Shown: positions 19,870-29,502 of the stretch, in pieces
Layout: the number at the start of each line of letters is the position of its first letter
Position numbering within the stretch: position 1 is the first letter of the stretch
Assembly (NCBI RefSeq): GCF_016907365.1
Contig: NZ_JAFBBV010000001.1
Span: forward strand, 2,790,001-2,854,000
DNA length: 64,000 bases
Direction: 5' to 3'
DNA from: Oerskovia paurometabola
GTDB taxonomy: Bacteria; Actinomycetota; Actinomycetes; Actinomycetales; Cellulomonadaceae
Notes under the pieces: model-generated
Told to the model about the DNA's origin: nothing
What the model saw: the letters and a program-made list of their open reading frames with translations, nothing else
Databases searched by the model: none
Position numbers and translations under genes: made by a program

Positions 19870-20817
19870 CTAGAACCCGAGCCGGCGCAGCTGCTTGGGG
19901 TCACGCTGCCAGTCCTTGGCGACCTTGACGTGCAAGTCGAGGTACACGCGCGCACCGAGCAGCGCCTCGATGCCCTTGCGGGCCTCGGTCCCGACGTGAC
20001 GCAGACGCGAACCGCCACGCCCGATGATGATCGCCTTCTGGCTGTCGCGCTCCACGAAGAGGTTGACCCGCACGTCCAGGAGCGGGGGCCTGCCCGTCTC
20101 CGGGTTGCCGGACCCCTCGCGCGGCACGATCTCGTCGACGACCACGGCGAGGCTGTGCGGCAGCTCGTCGCGCACGCCCTCCAGGGCCGCCTCGCGGACG
20201 AGCTCGGCGACCATCACGGCCTCGGGCTCGTCGGTCAGCTCGCCACCGGGGTACAGCTCGGGGCCCGGCGGCAGGTGCTTGACCAGCACCTCCTCCAAGG
20301 TCTCGACCTGGAAGCCGTCCTTCGCCGAGACCGGCACGATGTCCTGCCACTCGCCGAGCTGGTCGACCGCGAGCAGGTGCTTCGTGAGGGTCTCGCGGTC
20401 CACCAGGTCCGCCTTGGTCACGACCGCGACGACCGGGGTCGGGCGCCGCCCCTTGGTCAGGTCCGCGAGCTGGGCCGCGATGTACTTGTCGCCCGGCCCC
20501 ACCTTCTGGTCCGCCGGGAGGCAGAACGCGATGACGTCGACCTGCGCGAGGGTCTCGCGGACCAGGTCGTTGAGCCGCTCACCGAGGAGCGTGCGCGGAC
20601 GGTGCAGCCCGGGCGTGTCCACGAGGATGAGCTGCGCGTCGGGGCGGTGCACGATGCCGCGGATCGTGTGGCGGGTCGTCTGCGGTCGCCCGGAGGTGAT
20701 CGCGACCTTCTGCCCGACCAGGGCGTTCGTGAGCGTGGACTTGCCCGCGTTGGGCCGTCCGACGAAGCACGCGAAGCCGGCCTTGTGCTCTGCTGCTGCG
20801 TGGTCGTTCTGGGTCAC
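19870..20817 (-). CDS. era: GTPase Era
   Basis: Essential GTPase for 30S subunit assembly that binds the 3' end of 16S rRNA. 315 residues: GTPase domain with G1 GRPNAGKST (20-28), G3 DTPGL, G4 TKAD, then a C-terminal KH domain with [18 protein letters not shown] and a conserved [10 protein letters not shown] end. GTG 20817 overlaps the stop of the upstream CNNM gene (GTGA). The gene closes the phoH-ybeY-CNNM-era run, a conserved bacterial rRNA-maturation neighbourhood. Confidence 0.97.
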   Translation of the reverse strand: MTQNDHAAAEHKAGFACFVGRPNAGKSTLTNALVGQKVAITSGRPQTTRHTIRGIVHRPDAQLILVDTPGLHRPRTLLGERLNDLVRETLAQVDVIAFCLPADQKVGPGDKYIAAQLADLTKGRRPTPVVAVVTKADLVDRETLTKHLLAVDQLGEWQDIVPVSAKDGFQVETLEEVLVKHLPPGPELYPGGELTDEPEAVMVAELVREAALEGVRDELPHSLAVVVDEIVPREGSGNPETGRPPLLDVRVNLFVERDSQKAIIIGRGGSRLRHVGTEARKGIEALLGARVYLDLHVKVAKDWQRDPKQLRRLGF

Positions 20818-22289
20818 CGGTGTGCTTCTCTCTCGTTCGACTCGCCCGCTCGACGCGGGGTGTCACTGGTCCGCCCGGCACGCTCCGCGTGCTGGGGGGT
20901 CGTCTGGTGGTCTCGGTGGCCGCGCTCGCGCGGCTCGGTGCGCTCGGGGGTGCCCGCGTCCGGTGAGGGCTCGGGATCGCCAGCGCTCTCCCGGTCGGTG
21001 GCCGCAGCGCTCACGAGCACGGTCGCGAGCTGCTTGCGGCGCCCCTCGACGCGTTCGCCGGTCATGTGCACGCCCTGGGCCTCGGCGGTCGATCCGGGGA
21101 GCGGGACCTTGCCGAGCGCCTTGGAGAGCAGGCCCCCGACGGTGTCCACGTCGTCGTCCTCGATGTCGAGCTCGAACAGCTCGCCGAGCTCGTCGAGCGG
21201 CAGGCGGGCCGGGACGCGGAAGGTCCCGTCGCCCAGGTCCTCGACCTCGGGGCCCGACCTGTCGTGCTCGTCGGTGAGCTCGCCCACGATCTCCTCGAGC
21301 GCGTCCTCGATCGTCACGAGACCGGCCACGCCGCCGTACTCGTCGACCACCATCGCGATGTGCGAGGCCGAGGCCTGCATCTCGCGCAGGAGGTCGTCGA
21401 CGGGCTTGGACTCGGGCACGAAGATCGCCGGGCGGGCGACGTCCGCGACGCGGCGCGACGCGGCCTCGGGCGAGCCGTGCACGACCTTGACGACGTCCTT
21501 GAAGTAGACGACGCCCACGAGGTCGTCGACCGACGTCCCCGTGACCGGCAGGCGCGAGAACCCGGAGCGCAGGAAGAGGGCCAGCGCCTTGGACAGGGGC
21601 GTCGAGGCCGGCGTCGTGATCATGTCGGTGCGGGGCACCATGACCTCGCGCGTGAGGGTGTCGCCGAGCTCGAAGACGGAGCGGATCATCTCGCGCTCCT
21701 CCTCCTCGATGATCTCGGACTCGTTCACACGGTCGACCATGTCCTGCAGCTCGCGCTCGTGCGGCCCGTCGGTGTCGTCCTTCGAGGCGGTGACACGCAC
21801 CAGCCAGCCCGTCAGGGCGACCGCGGGGGTCAGGACCCCCGACAGGGCCACGAGCACGCGCACCGGGTGCTGACGTCCGAGCGCACGCGGGGCGACCCGG
21901 GCGAAGCCCAGCGCGACCAGGACCGCGAAGAGCGACGCGGCGAGCAACGCCTGCCACCAGTCGTCGAGCCAGGCCAGGACGAGCAACGTCACGCAGGTCG
22001 CCGCGAGCATCTCGGCGACGACGCGCAGGAACGCGAGCGAGGCCGCGGTGTGCGGCGGGTCCTCGGTCAGCGCCTGGACGCGACGGACCCGGACCACGCG
22101 CGGCGGGAGGGGTCCGGCAGATCCGCCGTTGTGCCCGCCGGTGACGGCAGCCTCGGCCTCCGCTGCCGCCTCGCCCACGGCCGCGCGCGTGACGCGCATG
22201 ACGGCCGCCTCCCCGGCGCCGAGCGCCCCCGCGAGGACGACCCCCACGACCGCGAGGACGAGCAGCAGCGCGACGGGGACCTCGGTCAT
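20814..22289 (-). CDS. CNNM/CorC (HlyC) family protein with CBS pair
   Basis: 491 residues: an N-terminal DUF21/CNNM transmembrane domain (about 1-165), a linker rich in acidic residues ([20 protein letters not shown]), two CBS domains (about 200-325, [14 protein letters not shown] and [20 protein letters not shown]) and a C-terminal CorC_HlyC domain (about 330-420, [14 protein letters not shown]). The last 70 residues are charged and disordered. Members of the family take part in Mg2+ homeostasis or, as YbeX, in ribosome metabolism. The position between ybeY and era favours the latter link. ATG 22289 overlaps the ybeY stop (ATGA). Confidence 0.9.
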   Translation of the reverse strand: MTEVPVALLLVLAVVGVVLAGALGAGEAAVMRVTRAAVGEAAAEAEAAVTGGHNGGSAGPLPPRVVRVRRVQALTEDPPHTAASLAFLRVVAEMLAATCVTLLVLAWLDDWWQALLAASLFAVLVALGFARVAPRALGRQHPVRVLVALSGVLTPAVALTGWLVRVTASKDDTDGPHERELQDMVDRVNESEIIEEEEREMIRSVFELGDTLTREVMVPRTDMITTPASTPLSKALALFLRSGFSRLPVTGTSVDDLVGVVYFKDVVKVVHGSPEAASRRVADVARPAIFVPESKPVDDLLREMQASASHIAMVVDEYGGVAGLVTIEDALEEIVGELTDEHDRSGPEVEDLGDGTFRVPARLPLDELGELFELDIEDDDVDTVGGLLSKALGKVPLPGSTAEAQGVHMTGERVEGRRKQLATVLVSAAATDRESAGDPEPSPDAGTPERTEPRERGHRDHQTTPQHAERAGRTSDTPRRAGESNEREAHR

Positions 22290-22738
22290 CGGCTGGCGAG
22301 GAACGTCAGGAGCAGCTTGCGCTGCAGCGCGAACATCTCCTTCTCCTCCTCGGGCTCGGCGTGGTCGTAGCCGAGCAGGTGGAGGATGCCGTGCGTCGTG
22401 AGCAGGAGCATCTCCTCGGCCGTCGAGTGACCCGCCGTCACCGCCTGCTGCGCGGCGACCTCGGGGCACAGCACGATGTCGCCCAGCTCGCCCGCGGGGG
22501 TCACGTCGCCGTCGCGACCGGGACGCAGCTCGTCCATCGGGAACGACAGGACGTCCGTGGGGCCGGGCTCGTCCATCCAGCGCACGTGCAGCTCGGCCAT
22601 GACGTCCGACTCGACGAACCGGATGCCGAGCTCGCTCTGGGGGTGGACGTGCATCGCGTCCAGGACGTAGCGCGCGAGGGCCGCGAACTCCGCCTCGTCG
22701 ACCTCGTAGCCGGACTCGTTGTTGATCTCGACGCTCAT
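22286..22738 (-). CDS. ybeY: Endoribonuclease YbeY (rRNA maturation factor)
   Basis: Zinc-dependent single-strand RNase involved in 16S rRNA 3'-end processing and 70S quality control; 150 residues. Seen: the metal-binding [11 protein letters not shown] with H116, H120 and H126, preceded by TDVLSFPM and GDIVLC. ATG 22738 shares a base with the phoH stop (TGATG), so the two are coupled. Confidence 0.96.
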
Positions 22739-23949
22739 CAGCGTGCCCCTTGCTCTCGTGGGTCTCGTGGGTCTCGTGGTCGCTCGCGGCGGGCCGTCCC
22801 GCCCCGAGCACCGCCGTGCGCACGGCCGCCGCCGTCACGGGCGGGCCGTGCGGTGCTCACGTCCCAGCGTGCGTACGCGTCGATGATGTCGCTCACGAGC
22901 CGGTGCCGCACGACGTCCGTGGAGGTCAGGCGGCAGAACTCGACGTCGTCGACCCCGGTCAGGACGTCCTCGATGACCCGCAGCCCGGACGGGGTGCCCC
23001 CGGGCAGGTCGACCTGCGTCACGTCCCCCGTGATGACCATCTTGGAACCGAACCCGAGGCGTGTGAGGAACATCTTCATCTGCTCGGTCGAGGTGTTCTG
23101 CGCCTCGTCGAGGATGATGAACGCGTCGTTGAGCGTGCGACCGCGCATGTAAGCCAGCGGAGCGACCTCGATGGTCCCGGCCTCGATGAGCTTGGGGATC
23201 GACTCGGGGTCGATCATGTCGTGCAGCGCGTCGTACAGCGGGCGCAGGTAGGGGTCGATCTTCTCCGACAGCGAGCCGGGCAGGAACCCGAGCCGCTCCC
23301 CCGCCTCGACGGCGGGCCGGGTCAGGACGATGCGGCTGACCTGCTTGGCCTGGAGGGCCTGGACGGCCTTGGCCATCGCGAGGTACGTCTTGCCCGTCCC
23401 GGCGGGGCCGATCCCGAACGTCACGGTGCTCGCGTCGATCGCGTCGACGTAGCGCTTCTGCCCGACCGTCTTGGGCCGGATGGTCCGGCCACGGCTCGAG
23501 AGGATGTTGAACGTCAGGACCTCGGCCGGGCGGGCCGCGGTCGCCGCGGTGAGCATCGCGACGGAGCGGGTCACGACGTCGGGCGTCAGGCGAGTGCCGG
23601 ACTCGACGACCTCGACGAGCTCGTCGAGCAGCCGGGAGGCGAGCGCGACGTCGCCGACGGGGCCCGTCACGGCGATCTCGTTGCCGCGTGCGTGGACGTC
23701 GATCGTGGGGAACCCCGACTCGATCGCCCGCAGGACCACGTCACCGCTGCCGAGGAGGTCGACCATGGGCACGTGGGACGGCACGACGATGCGGTGCTCT
23801 ACCCGGGTACCGGCGGGGTGCGCGGCTGCTGCCTCCGCGTCGACGGTCCCGTTCGGCCGGACGGCGCGGGCGCGCTCCTGATCACGAGGAGGACCTCCGA
23901 GGCCGTGCGACGCCGGGCCGGTCGGTGGGGGTGGTGTCGAAGATGGCAT
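22738..23949 (-). CDS. phoH: PhoH-like ATPase
   Basis: 403 residues. A poorly conserved Pro/Ala-rich N-terminus of about 45 residues precedes a KH-like region (about 60-130) and the PhoH ATPase domain (about 155-365) with Walker [28 protein letters not shown], Walker [12 protein letters not shown] and [14 protein letters not shown]. It is predicted to be an RNA-related ATPase/helicase that acts with YbeY. The C-terminal tail is rich in Arg/Gly. ATG 23949 has no good ribosome site; AAGGAG lies about 23 nt upstream. Confidence 0.92.
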   Translation of the reverse strand: MPSSTPPPPTGPASHGLGGPPRDQERARAVRPNGTVDAEAAAAHPAGTRVEHRIVVPSHVPMVDLLGSGDVVLRAIESGFPTIDVHARGNEIAVTGPVGDVALASRLLDELVEVVESGTRLTPDVVTRSVAMLTAATAARPAEVLTFNILSSRGRTIRPKTVGQKRYVDAIDASTVTFGIGPAGTGKTYLAMAKAVQALQAKQVSRIVLTRPAVEAGERLGFLPGSLSEKIDPYLRPLYDALHDMIDPESIPKLIEAGTIEVAPLAYMRGRTLNDAFIILDEAQNTSTEQMKMFLTRLGFGSKMVITGDVTQVDLPGGTPSGLRVIEDVLTGVDDVEFCRLTSTDVVRHRLVSDIIDAYARWDVSTARPARDGGGRAHGGARGGTARRERPRDPRDPREQGAR

Positions 23950-24090
23950 GAGCCGGCTTGCGCCGAGGCACTCCTTCTGCAGGTCTGGTGGTTCGTGGTG
24001 CGTCCATGATATCGAGCACGCCCGCCCGGGTCAGGGCGAATACCGGCGGCCCGGCGGCTCGACGGACGAGCGTCGGCCGGCACGCGGCGG

Positions 24091-24459
24091 TCAGGCCGGG
24101 TTCCACCCCAGCGCGGTGCCTCCGATGACGTGCCCGTGGACGTGGAACACGCTTTGCCCTGCGCGCGGCCCCGAGTTGAAGATGAGCCGGAACTGTCCGT
24201 CGGCCTGCTCGCTCGCGATCTCGTCGGCCAGCGCCACGACCCCCGCGAGGAGGTCTGGGTCGGCGGCGGCGAGCTGTGCGATGTCGCCGTGGTGCGCGCG
24301 CGGCACCACGAGCACGTGCAGCGGGGCCTGCGGGTTGATGTCCTTGAACGCCACGGCCTGGTCCGTGGTCGCCACGATCGTCGCGGGGATCTCACCTGCG
24401 ACGATCTTGCAGAACAGGCAGTCCGGGTCGGTCGGGCGAGCGGTGTCGTTGCTGGTCAT
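24091..24459 (-). CDS. HIT-family nucleotide-binding protein
   Basis: 122-residue histidine-triad hydrolase/transferase acting on nucleoside phosphoramidates. Seen: CLFCKIVAGEIPA at the N-terminus, INPQAPLHVLVVPRAHH, FNSGPRAGQSVFHVHGHVIGG with the HxHxH catalytic triad near residues 106-110. The normal HIT length is conserved. It sits between rsmE and phoH, its usual actinobacterial position. ATG 24457-24459. Confidence 0.93.
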   Translation of the reverse strand: MTSNDTARPTDPDCLFCKIVAGEIPATIVATTDQAVAFKDINPQAPLHVLVVPRAHHGDIAQLAAADPDLLAGVVALADEIASEQADGQFRLIFNSGPRAGQSVFHVHGHVIGGTALGWNPA

Positions 24460-24528
24460 GACGGCAGGCTACCCCCGGCTCGTCTGCGCGGCCCGGGGGC
24501 GGGACGGGCGCCGCGACCGCGCGCCGGG

Positions 24529-25365
24529 TCACTGCTCGTCGTCCGTGCCGCCCCACCGGCCGAGCCGCTGGACGAGCATCGCGATCGCGACCGGGCCAGC
24601 GGTCGAGGTCCGCAGCACGTGCGGGCCGAGGCGCGCGGTGCGCGCACCGGCGCCGGTCAGCGCCTCGACCTCCTTCTCGGAGATGCCGCCCTCCGGCCCG
24701 ACGACGACGAGCACCTCGGGCGCTCGTCCCGCCGCGGCCACGTCCTGGGACGCGGGGACCGGCAGGGCCACCTCGGCGAGCGGGACGAACGCCTCCTCGT
24801 GCAGCACGATCACCGCGCCGCCGGCCTCGACGACCTGACGGGTGCGCTCGACCAGCCCGCGCGTGTCGATCGCGAGGTCGACCCGGGGAAGGCGGGCGCG
24901 CCGCGCCTGCTTGGTCGCAGCGCGCACGGTCGCGAGCCAGCGGGCACGCGACTTGGCTGCACGGTCCCCGCGCCACACGACGATCGAGCGCTCGGCCTGC
25001 CACGGCACCACGGCGTCGGCCCCGACCTCGGTCGCGGCCTCGATCGCCATCTCGTCGCGGTCGCCCTTCGCGAGGGCCTGGACCAGCGTCACGACGACGT
25101 CGGGTGCGGGCTCCTCGACGACCTCGTCGACGCGCAGGCGGACCCCGGAGGGCTCGACCCCCTCGATGGTGCACCGCAGGCGAAGGCCCTCGCCGTCGAC
25201 GACGTCGACCGCCTCCCCGACACCGCGCCGCTGCACGACGCCCGCATGACGCCCCTCGGCGCCGTCGAGCACGTAGAGCGATCCCGCGGGGAAGCCCGCG
25301 AGGCCGCTCGCGGCCCCGCTCTCAAGCGAGCTGCTCGCCTCCGCGAGGAAGACCGGCGCGCTCAC
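24529..25365 (-). CDS. rsmE: 16S rRNA (uracil-1498-N3)-methyltransferase
   Basis: SPOUT-class methyltransferase that modifies U1498 of 16S rRNA using SAM; 278 residues. Seen: an N-terminal PUA-like region (about 1-85, GRHAGVVQRRGVGEAVDVVD), QALAKGDRDE, a conserved ATEVGADAVVPWQAERSIVVW, and the C-terminal SAM-knot VVVGPEGGISEKEVEALTGAG followed by RLGPHVLRTSTAG. GTG 25365 begins 2 nt after the dnaJ stop. Confidence 0.94.
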   Translation of the reverse strand: MSAPVFLAEASSSLESGAASGLAGFPAGSLYVLDGAEGRHAGVVQRRGVGEAVDVVDGEGLRLRCTIEGVEPSGVRLRVDEVVEEPAPDVVVTLVQALAKGDRDEMAIEAATEVGADAVVPWQAERSIVVWRGDRAAKSRARWLATVRAATKQARRARLPRVDLAIDTRGLVERTRQVVEAGGAVIVLHEEAFVPLAEVALPVPASQDVAAAGRAPEVLVVVGPEGGISEKEVEALTGAGARTARLGPHVLRTSTAGPVAIAMLVQRLGRWGGTDDEQ

Positions 25366-25367
25366 GC

Positions 25368-26480
25368 TCAGCGTCCCGAGAGCTTGTCGCGCAGCCGGGA
25401 GAAGACCCCCGGGTGCGCGGCGGACAGGCGCGGGTCGGGCCGCTCCTCGCCGCGAGCCTTCGCGAGCGAGCGCAGCAGCTCCTCCTGCTCCTCGTCGAGG
25501 CCCGTCGGGACCTGGACCTCGACGTGCACGTTGAGGTCGCCCCGGCCGCCGGTGTGCAGGTGGCCGACGCCGAGGTTCTTGAGCGTCACGATCTGACCGG
25601 GCTGCGTCCCGGGGCGCAGGTCGATCTCCTGCGGGCCGTCCAGGGTCTCGAGCTCGAGGACCGTGCCGAGGGCCGCAGCCGTCATGGGCACCTGGAGCGT
25701 GCAGTGCAGGTCGTCGCCGCGGCGCACGAAGACCTCGTGGTTGCGCTCGCGGATCTCGACGTACAGGTCGCCCGCGGGACCGCCCGCGGGGCCGACCTCG
25801 CCCTGCGACGTGAGCTTGATGCGGGTGCCGGTGTCCACGCCCGCAGGGACGTTGACGGTCAGGGTGCGACGGCTGCGCACGCGCCCTTCGCCCGCGCACT
25901 CGGCGCACGGCTCGGGGATCACGGTGCCGAAGCCCTGGCACGCGGCACAGGGGGCGGTCGTCATGACCTGGCCGAGGAACGAACGCGCCACACGCTGGAC
26001 GGTGCCGCGGCCGTTGCACACGTCGCACGTGCGGGGCGACGTGCCGGGTCGACAGCACGAGCCCGAACAGGTGCCGCAGATCACCGCGGTGTCGACCTGG
26101 AGCTCGCGGCGCGCCCCGAAGGTCGCCTCCGAGAGGTCGATGTCGAGACGCACGAGGGCGTCCTGGCCACGACGGGCACGCGGGATGGGGCCGGTCTGCG
26201 CCTGGCCTCCCCCGAAGAACGTCTCGAAGATGTCCTGGAAGCCGAACCCTCCGCCCATGCCGCCGCCGGCGGCCGACGGGTCCGAGCCGAGGTCGTACTG
26301 CTGGCGCTTGTCCGGGCTGGACAGCACCTCGTAGGCGCGGGACACGTCCTTGAACTTGTCCTCGGCGGCCTCGCCCGCGACGTCAGGGTGCAGCTCACGG
26401 GCCAGCTTGCGGTAGGCCTTCTTGATCTGGTCCTGGCTCGCGTCCCGGGGCACGCCCAGGATCTCGTAGTAGTCGCTCAC
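25368..26480 (-). CDS. dnaJ: Molecular chaperone DnaJ (second, HrcA-linked type)
   Basis: Hsp40 co-chaperone stimulating DnaK. 370 residues: J-domain (1-65) with HPD at 31-33, Gly/Phe region (about 71-90), zinc domain (about 135-200), and a C-terminal substrate-binding domain. Three zinc repeats are canonical ([24 protein letters not shown]). The first is CGTCSGSC followed by a further C, so the final Gly is replaced by Cys. All four CxxC pairs are intact. GTG 26480. The hrcA-dnaJ order and the CIRCE site upstream of hrcA mark it as the heat-shock regulated copy. Confidence 0.95.
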   Translation of the reverse strand: MSDYYEILGVPRDASQDQIKKAYRKLARELHPDVAGEAAEDKFKDVSRAYEVLSSPDKRQQYDLGSDPSAAGGGMGGGFGFQDIFETFFGGGQAQTGPIPRARRGQDALVRLDIDLSEATFGARRELQVDTAVICGTCSGSCCRPGTSPRTCDVCNGRGTVQRVARSFLGQVMTTAPCAACQGFGTVIPEPCAECAGEGRVRSRRTLTVNVPAGVDTGTRIKLTSQGEVGPAGGPAGDLYVEIRERNHEVFVRRGDDLHCTLQVPMTAAALGTVLELETLDGPQEIDLRPGTQPGQIVTLKNLGVGHLHTGGRGDLNVHVEVQVPTGLDEEQEELLRSLAKARGEERPDPRLSAAHPGVFSRLRDKLSGR

Positions 26481-26595
26481 AGGTCACTCTCTACTAGCGC
26501 ACGCCGATCCAGGACCGGCGACTTCCGACAACACCGTGCGGTGACGACCAGGGTCCGAGGACCAGGTCGAGCACCCGCCGGCGCAAGAACCGAAC

Positions 26596-27612
26596 TCATG
26601 TGGTCAGGACGCGCGACAGGTACCGCGCGACCGCGCGGACCGAGGCGATCGTCCCGGGGTAGTCCATGCGGGTCGGTCCGATCGAGCCGATCAACGCGAC
26701 CGAGTCTCCCTCGTTACCGTATCCGCTCGTCACGACCGACGTTTCGACGAGCCCTTCGAGCTGCGTCTCGTGACCGATGCGCACGCTCACCCCGGACTCC
26801 GCGGCCATCTCCGTCAACAACCCGAGCAGCACGACTTGTTCCTCGAGCGCCTCGAGGACGGGGCGCAGCGCGTGCTCGAACCTCATGCCGACCCGGGCCA
26901 GGTTGGCGGTGCCGGCGAGCACGATGCGCTCCTCCGACTCCTCGGACAGCGTCTCCTCGACGAGCAGCGCGAGCGAGCGCGCGAGGTCCCTGTCCTCGGG
27001 GCGGAACTCCTCCGCGACGTCGGCGAAGCCCTTGCCGAGCTCAGCGAGACGCTTGCCGGCCGCGACGGCGTTGAGCCGCGAGCGCAGCTCGGCGAGCGTG
27101 GCCTCGTCCGGTGCCTGGGCGACCTCGAGGGTGCGCTGCTCGACGCGGCCCGTGTCCGTGATGATGACCACGAGCAGGCGCCGGTCGCCCACCGGGACGA
27201 GCTCGAGGTGCCGCAGGCCCGACCGGCGCAGCGACGGGTACTGCACCACGGCGACCTGGCCCGTGAGCTGGGCGAGGAGACGCCCCGCCCGGGCGACCAC
27301 GTCGTCGAGGTCCACGGCCTCCGACAGGAACGTCTCGATCGCCCGCCGCTCGGGCGAGGACAGGGGCTTGACCGTCGAGAGCTTGTCCACGAACAGGCGG
27401 TAGCCCTTGTCCGTGGGGATGCGCCCGGCCGAGGTGTGGGGCTGGGCGATGTAGCCGTCCTCCTCGAGGGCGGCCATGTCGTTGCGGATCGTGGCCGGGG
27501 ACACGCCCAGGCGGTGGCGCTCGGCCAGGACGCGGGATCCCACCGGCTCCCTCGTCAGGACGTAGTCCTCGACGATCGCACGCAGCACGTCGAGCCGTCG
27601 TTCCTCGCTCAT
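26596..27612 (-). CDS. hrcA: Heat-inducible transcription repressor HrcA
   Basis: Represses class I heat-shock genes by binding CIRCE; its folding by GroE sets the threshold. 338 residues. Seen: N-terminal winged helix ([40 protein letters not shown]), [18 protein letters not shown], and C-terminal [22 protein letters not shown] 27612 is chosen for its excellent AGGAGGT 5-6 nt upstream. A CIRCE element lies 29-55 bp upstream, so it is autoregulated. dnaJ follows after 115 bp. Confidence 0.96.
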   Translation of the reverse strand: MSEERRLDVLRAIVEDYVLTREPVGSRVLAERHRLGVSPATIRNDMAALEEDGYIAQPHTSAGRIPTDKGYRLFVDKLSTVKPLSSPERRAIETFLSEAVDLDDVVARAGRLLAQLTGQVAVVQYPSLRRSGLRHLELVPVGDRRLLVVIITDTGRVEQRTLEVAQAPDEATLAELRSRLNAVAAGKRLAELGKGFADVAEEFRPEDRDLARSLALLVEETLSEESEERIVLAGTANLARVGMRFEHALRPVLEALEEQVVLLGLLTEMAAESGVSVRIGHETQLEGLVETSVVTSGYGNEGDSVALIGSIGPTRMDYPGTIASVRAVARYLSRVLTT

Positions 27613-27640
27613 GACCACCTCCTGCCGATCGTCGCGCGTT

Positions 27641-27667
27641 CTCGCACTCTCCACCGTCGAGTGCTAA
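27641..27667 (-). promoter_or_regulatory. CIRCE operator of hrcA-dnaJ
   Basis: On plus: left arm CTCGCACTC (7 of 9 match to TTAGCACTC), a 9-nt spacer, and right arm GAGTGCTAA (9 of 9). This is the HrcA-binding consensus with the standard N9 spacing. It begins just downstream of the -10 element, so HrcA would block the promoter. Confidence 0.93.
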
Positions 27668-27672
27668 TTCTA
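27667..27672 (-). promoter_or_regulatory. -10 element of hrcA
   Basis: TAGAAT on the minus strand (plus ATTCTA), abutting the CIRCE arm. Transcription would start inside CIRCE, about 48 nt before the ATG. The -35 is not recognisable. Confidence 0.65.
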
Positions 27673-27796
27673 CGCGGTCGCCGGAGGCGCGGGGTGCGAC
27701 GTGCACAGGGTCCTCACGGGGTCTTCCCTCCGCCGGCTCGGACGCGACCGCACCCGACGACGCAGCCCGCGCCCCGCCGTCGGGCCCTGGGCGCTC

Positions 27797-27883
27797 GCCG
27801 GGCCTCACCGCGCCGGGCCTCACCGCGCCGGGCCTCACCGCGCCGTCCACGCCGCGCCGTCCACGCCGCGCCGTCCACGCCGC
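27797..27883. repeat. Two adjoining minisatellites (3 x 15 bp then 3 x 14 bp)
   Basis: GCCGGGCCTCACCGC occurs three times in tandem (27797-27841). It is followed at once by GCCGTCCACGCCGC three times (27842-27883), all copies exact. It lies between the stop of the MFS gene (27899) and the hrcA promoter. Probably slippage-prone noncoding DNA; it may contribute to termination of the MFS transcript. Confidence 0.85.
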
Positions 27884-27898
27884 ACCGGACGGCGGCGC

Positions 27899-29359
27899 TC
27901 ACAGAGCGGACGTCACCTTGCCCTCGGGCGCTGCCTGCGCGTGCCGCGCCCGCAGGTCGACGACCGCGACCACGAGCGAGACCGCGACCAGGGCGACCGT
28001 GATGAGCATCGCGGTGCTCGCCGCGACGGCTCCCGTCGAGCCGCCCGCCTTGAGCGAGTAGTACGTCGAGAGGACCACGGCGATGCCCATGGCCGATCCC
28101 ACGCGCTGCCCGAGCTGGAGCATGCTGCCCGCGACTCCCGCGAGCTCGACCGGGACGCGGGCCAGGGTCAAGGTCTGGTTCGGGGAGATGACGGTCCCGC
28201 TGCCGATCCCGGTGATCATCATGGTCAGGGCGATGCCCCAGCCTGCGACCGACGAGTCGTCCCCCGTGGCGCGGATCGCGAGGATCACGCCACCGAGCCC
28301 GACGAGCACCACCACGAGGCCCGCGACCACGAGCGGCCGGCCCCAGCGCGCGACCCCGCGACCCGCGAGCCACGACGCCACGCCCGACGCGATCGCGAAC
28401 GGCATCCCGATGAGCCCCGCGTGCAGCGGCGTGAAGTGCAGGTCGTTCTGCAGGTAGAGCGTCGCGACGAGGAAGATCCCCGTGAACCCCGCGAAGTACG
28501 TGATGCCGAGCAGCGTGCCGTTGCGGAACGACGTGAGCGACAGGACCCGCGGGTCCAGGACCGGGGCGCCCGTGGTCCGCTGGTAGCGCCGCTCCCAGAA
28601 CACCGCAGCGACGACCGCGACCGCCCCGAGCGCGAGCCACCACCAGCGCCCGGGGTCGTCGTCCTGGCCCGACGTCGTGACGAACGGCAGCATGACCGCG
28701 ACCGTCGCGACCGCGATGAGGACGAGGCCCACGGGGTCGAGCCTGCGCGGGCCGGGCCTGCGCGCCGTCACGGGCAGGAACCTGATCGCGAGGGGCAGCA
28801 CGACCGCGATGATCGGGACGTTGATCCCGAAGATCCAGCGCCACCCGTTCTCCTCGCCTGCGACCTGGAGGATCAGCCCGCCCAGGAGGGGCCCGAGCGC
28901 GGTCGAGACGCCGATCGTCGCACCGAACATGCCGAACGCCTTGCCGCGCTCGTACCCCGAGAACATCTGCTGGATGAGCCCGATGACCTGCGGGTTGAGC
29001 ATGCCCGCACTCACGCCCTGCAGGAGCCGGGCGATCGCGAGCCACTCGTCGTTCGGCGCCAGGCCCGCCGCGAGGCTCGTGAGCGCGAAGCCCACGAGGC
29101 CGACGATGAACAACGTCCGACGCCCGCCCGCGTCCCCCAGGCGACCGGACGGGACGAGCGCGAGACCGAACGCGAGGGTGTAGCCGGCGACGATGAGCTG
29201 CAGCTCGGTCGGGCCCGCGTCGAGCGCCTTCTCGATCGACGGGAGGGCGACGTTGACGATCGACACGTCGAGCATGGTGATGAAACCGACCGCGAGGCAC
29301 AGCCCCAGGACGCGCCACCGCTGGGCGTCGGGCGTGGCCGGGCCGTTCGAAGTGCTCAC
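27899..29359 (-). CDS. MFS drug/H+ antiporter, DHA2 (14-TMS) type
   Basis: 486-residue major facilitator exporter, inner membrane. Seen: about 14 hydrophobic segments, the first with MLDVSIVNVALPSI (motif D1 of DHA2), motif A VPSGRLGDAGGRRTLF, the antiporter motif C region ALGPLLGGLIL, and a GWRWIFGINVP loop. GTG 29359 starts VSTSNGPA; the ribosome site is weak. It is divergent from the DUF3097 gene. The substrate is probably hydrophobic drugs or metabolites, and no regulator gene is adjacent. Confidence 0.87.
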   Translation of the reverse strand: MSTSNGPATPDAQRWRVLGLCLAVGFITMLDVSIVNVALPSIEKALDAGPTELQLIVAGYTLAFGLALVPSGRLGDAGGRRTLFIVGLVGFALTSLAAGLAPNDEWLAIARLLQGVSAGMLNPQVIGLIQQMFSGYERGKAFGMFGATIGVSTALGPLLGGLILQVAGEENGWRWIFGINVPIIAVVLPLAIRFLPVTARRPGPRRLDPVGLVLIAVATVAVMLPFVTTSGQDDDPGRWWWLALGAVAVVAAVFWERRYQRTTGAPVLDPRVLSLTSFRNGTLLGITYFAGFTGIFLVATLYLQNDLHFTPLHAGLIGMPFAIASGVASWLAGRGVARWGRPLVVAGLVVVLVGLGGVILAIRATGDDSSVAGWGIALTMMITGIGSGTVISPNQTLTLARVPVELAGVAGSMLQLGQRVGSAMGIAVVLSTYYSLKAGGSTGAVAASTAMLITVALVAVSLVVAVVDLRARHAQAAPEGKVTSAL

Positions 29360-29502
29360 CGGCCAGTCGTACCACGGTGCGTGGGCCCGCACCCGGCGAG
29401 CGGCCCGCGAGGGGCGGTCCCGTGGCGCCCGGGTCCACGACCTCGCGGGTCGCCGCGCGCCCCTTCCGGGCGCACGGGCGACCACCGCCTAGGGTGAGTC
29501 GG

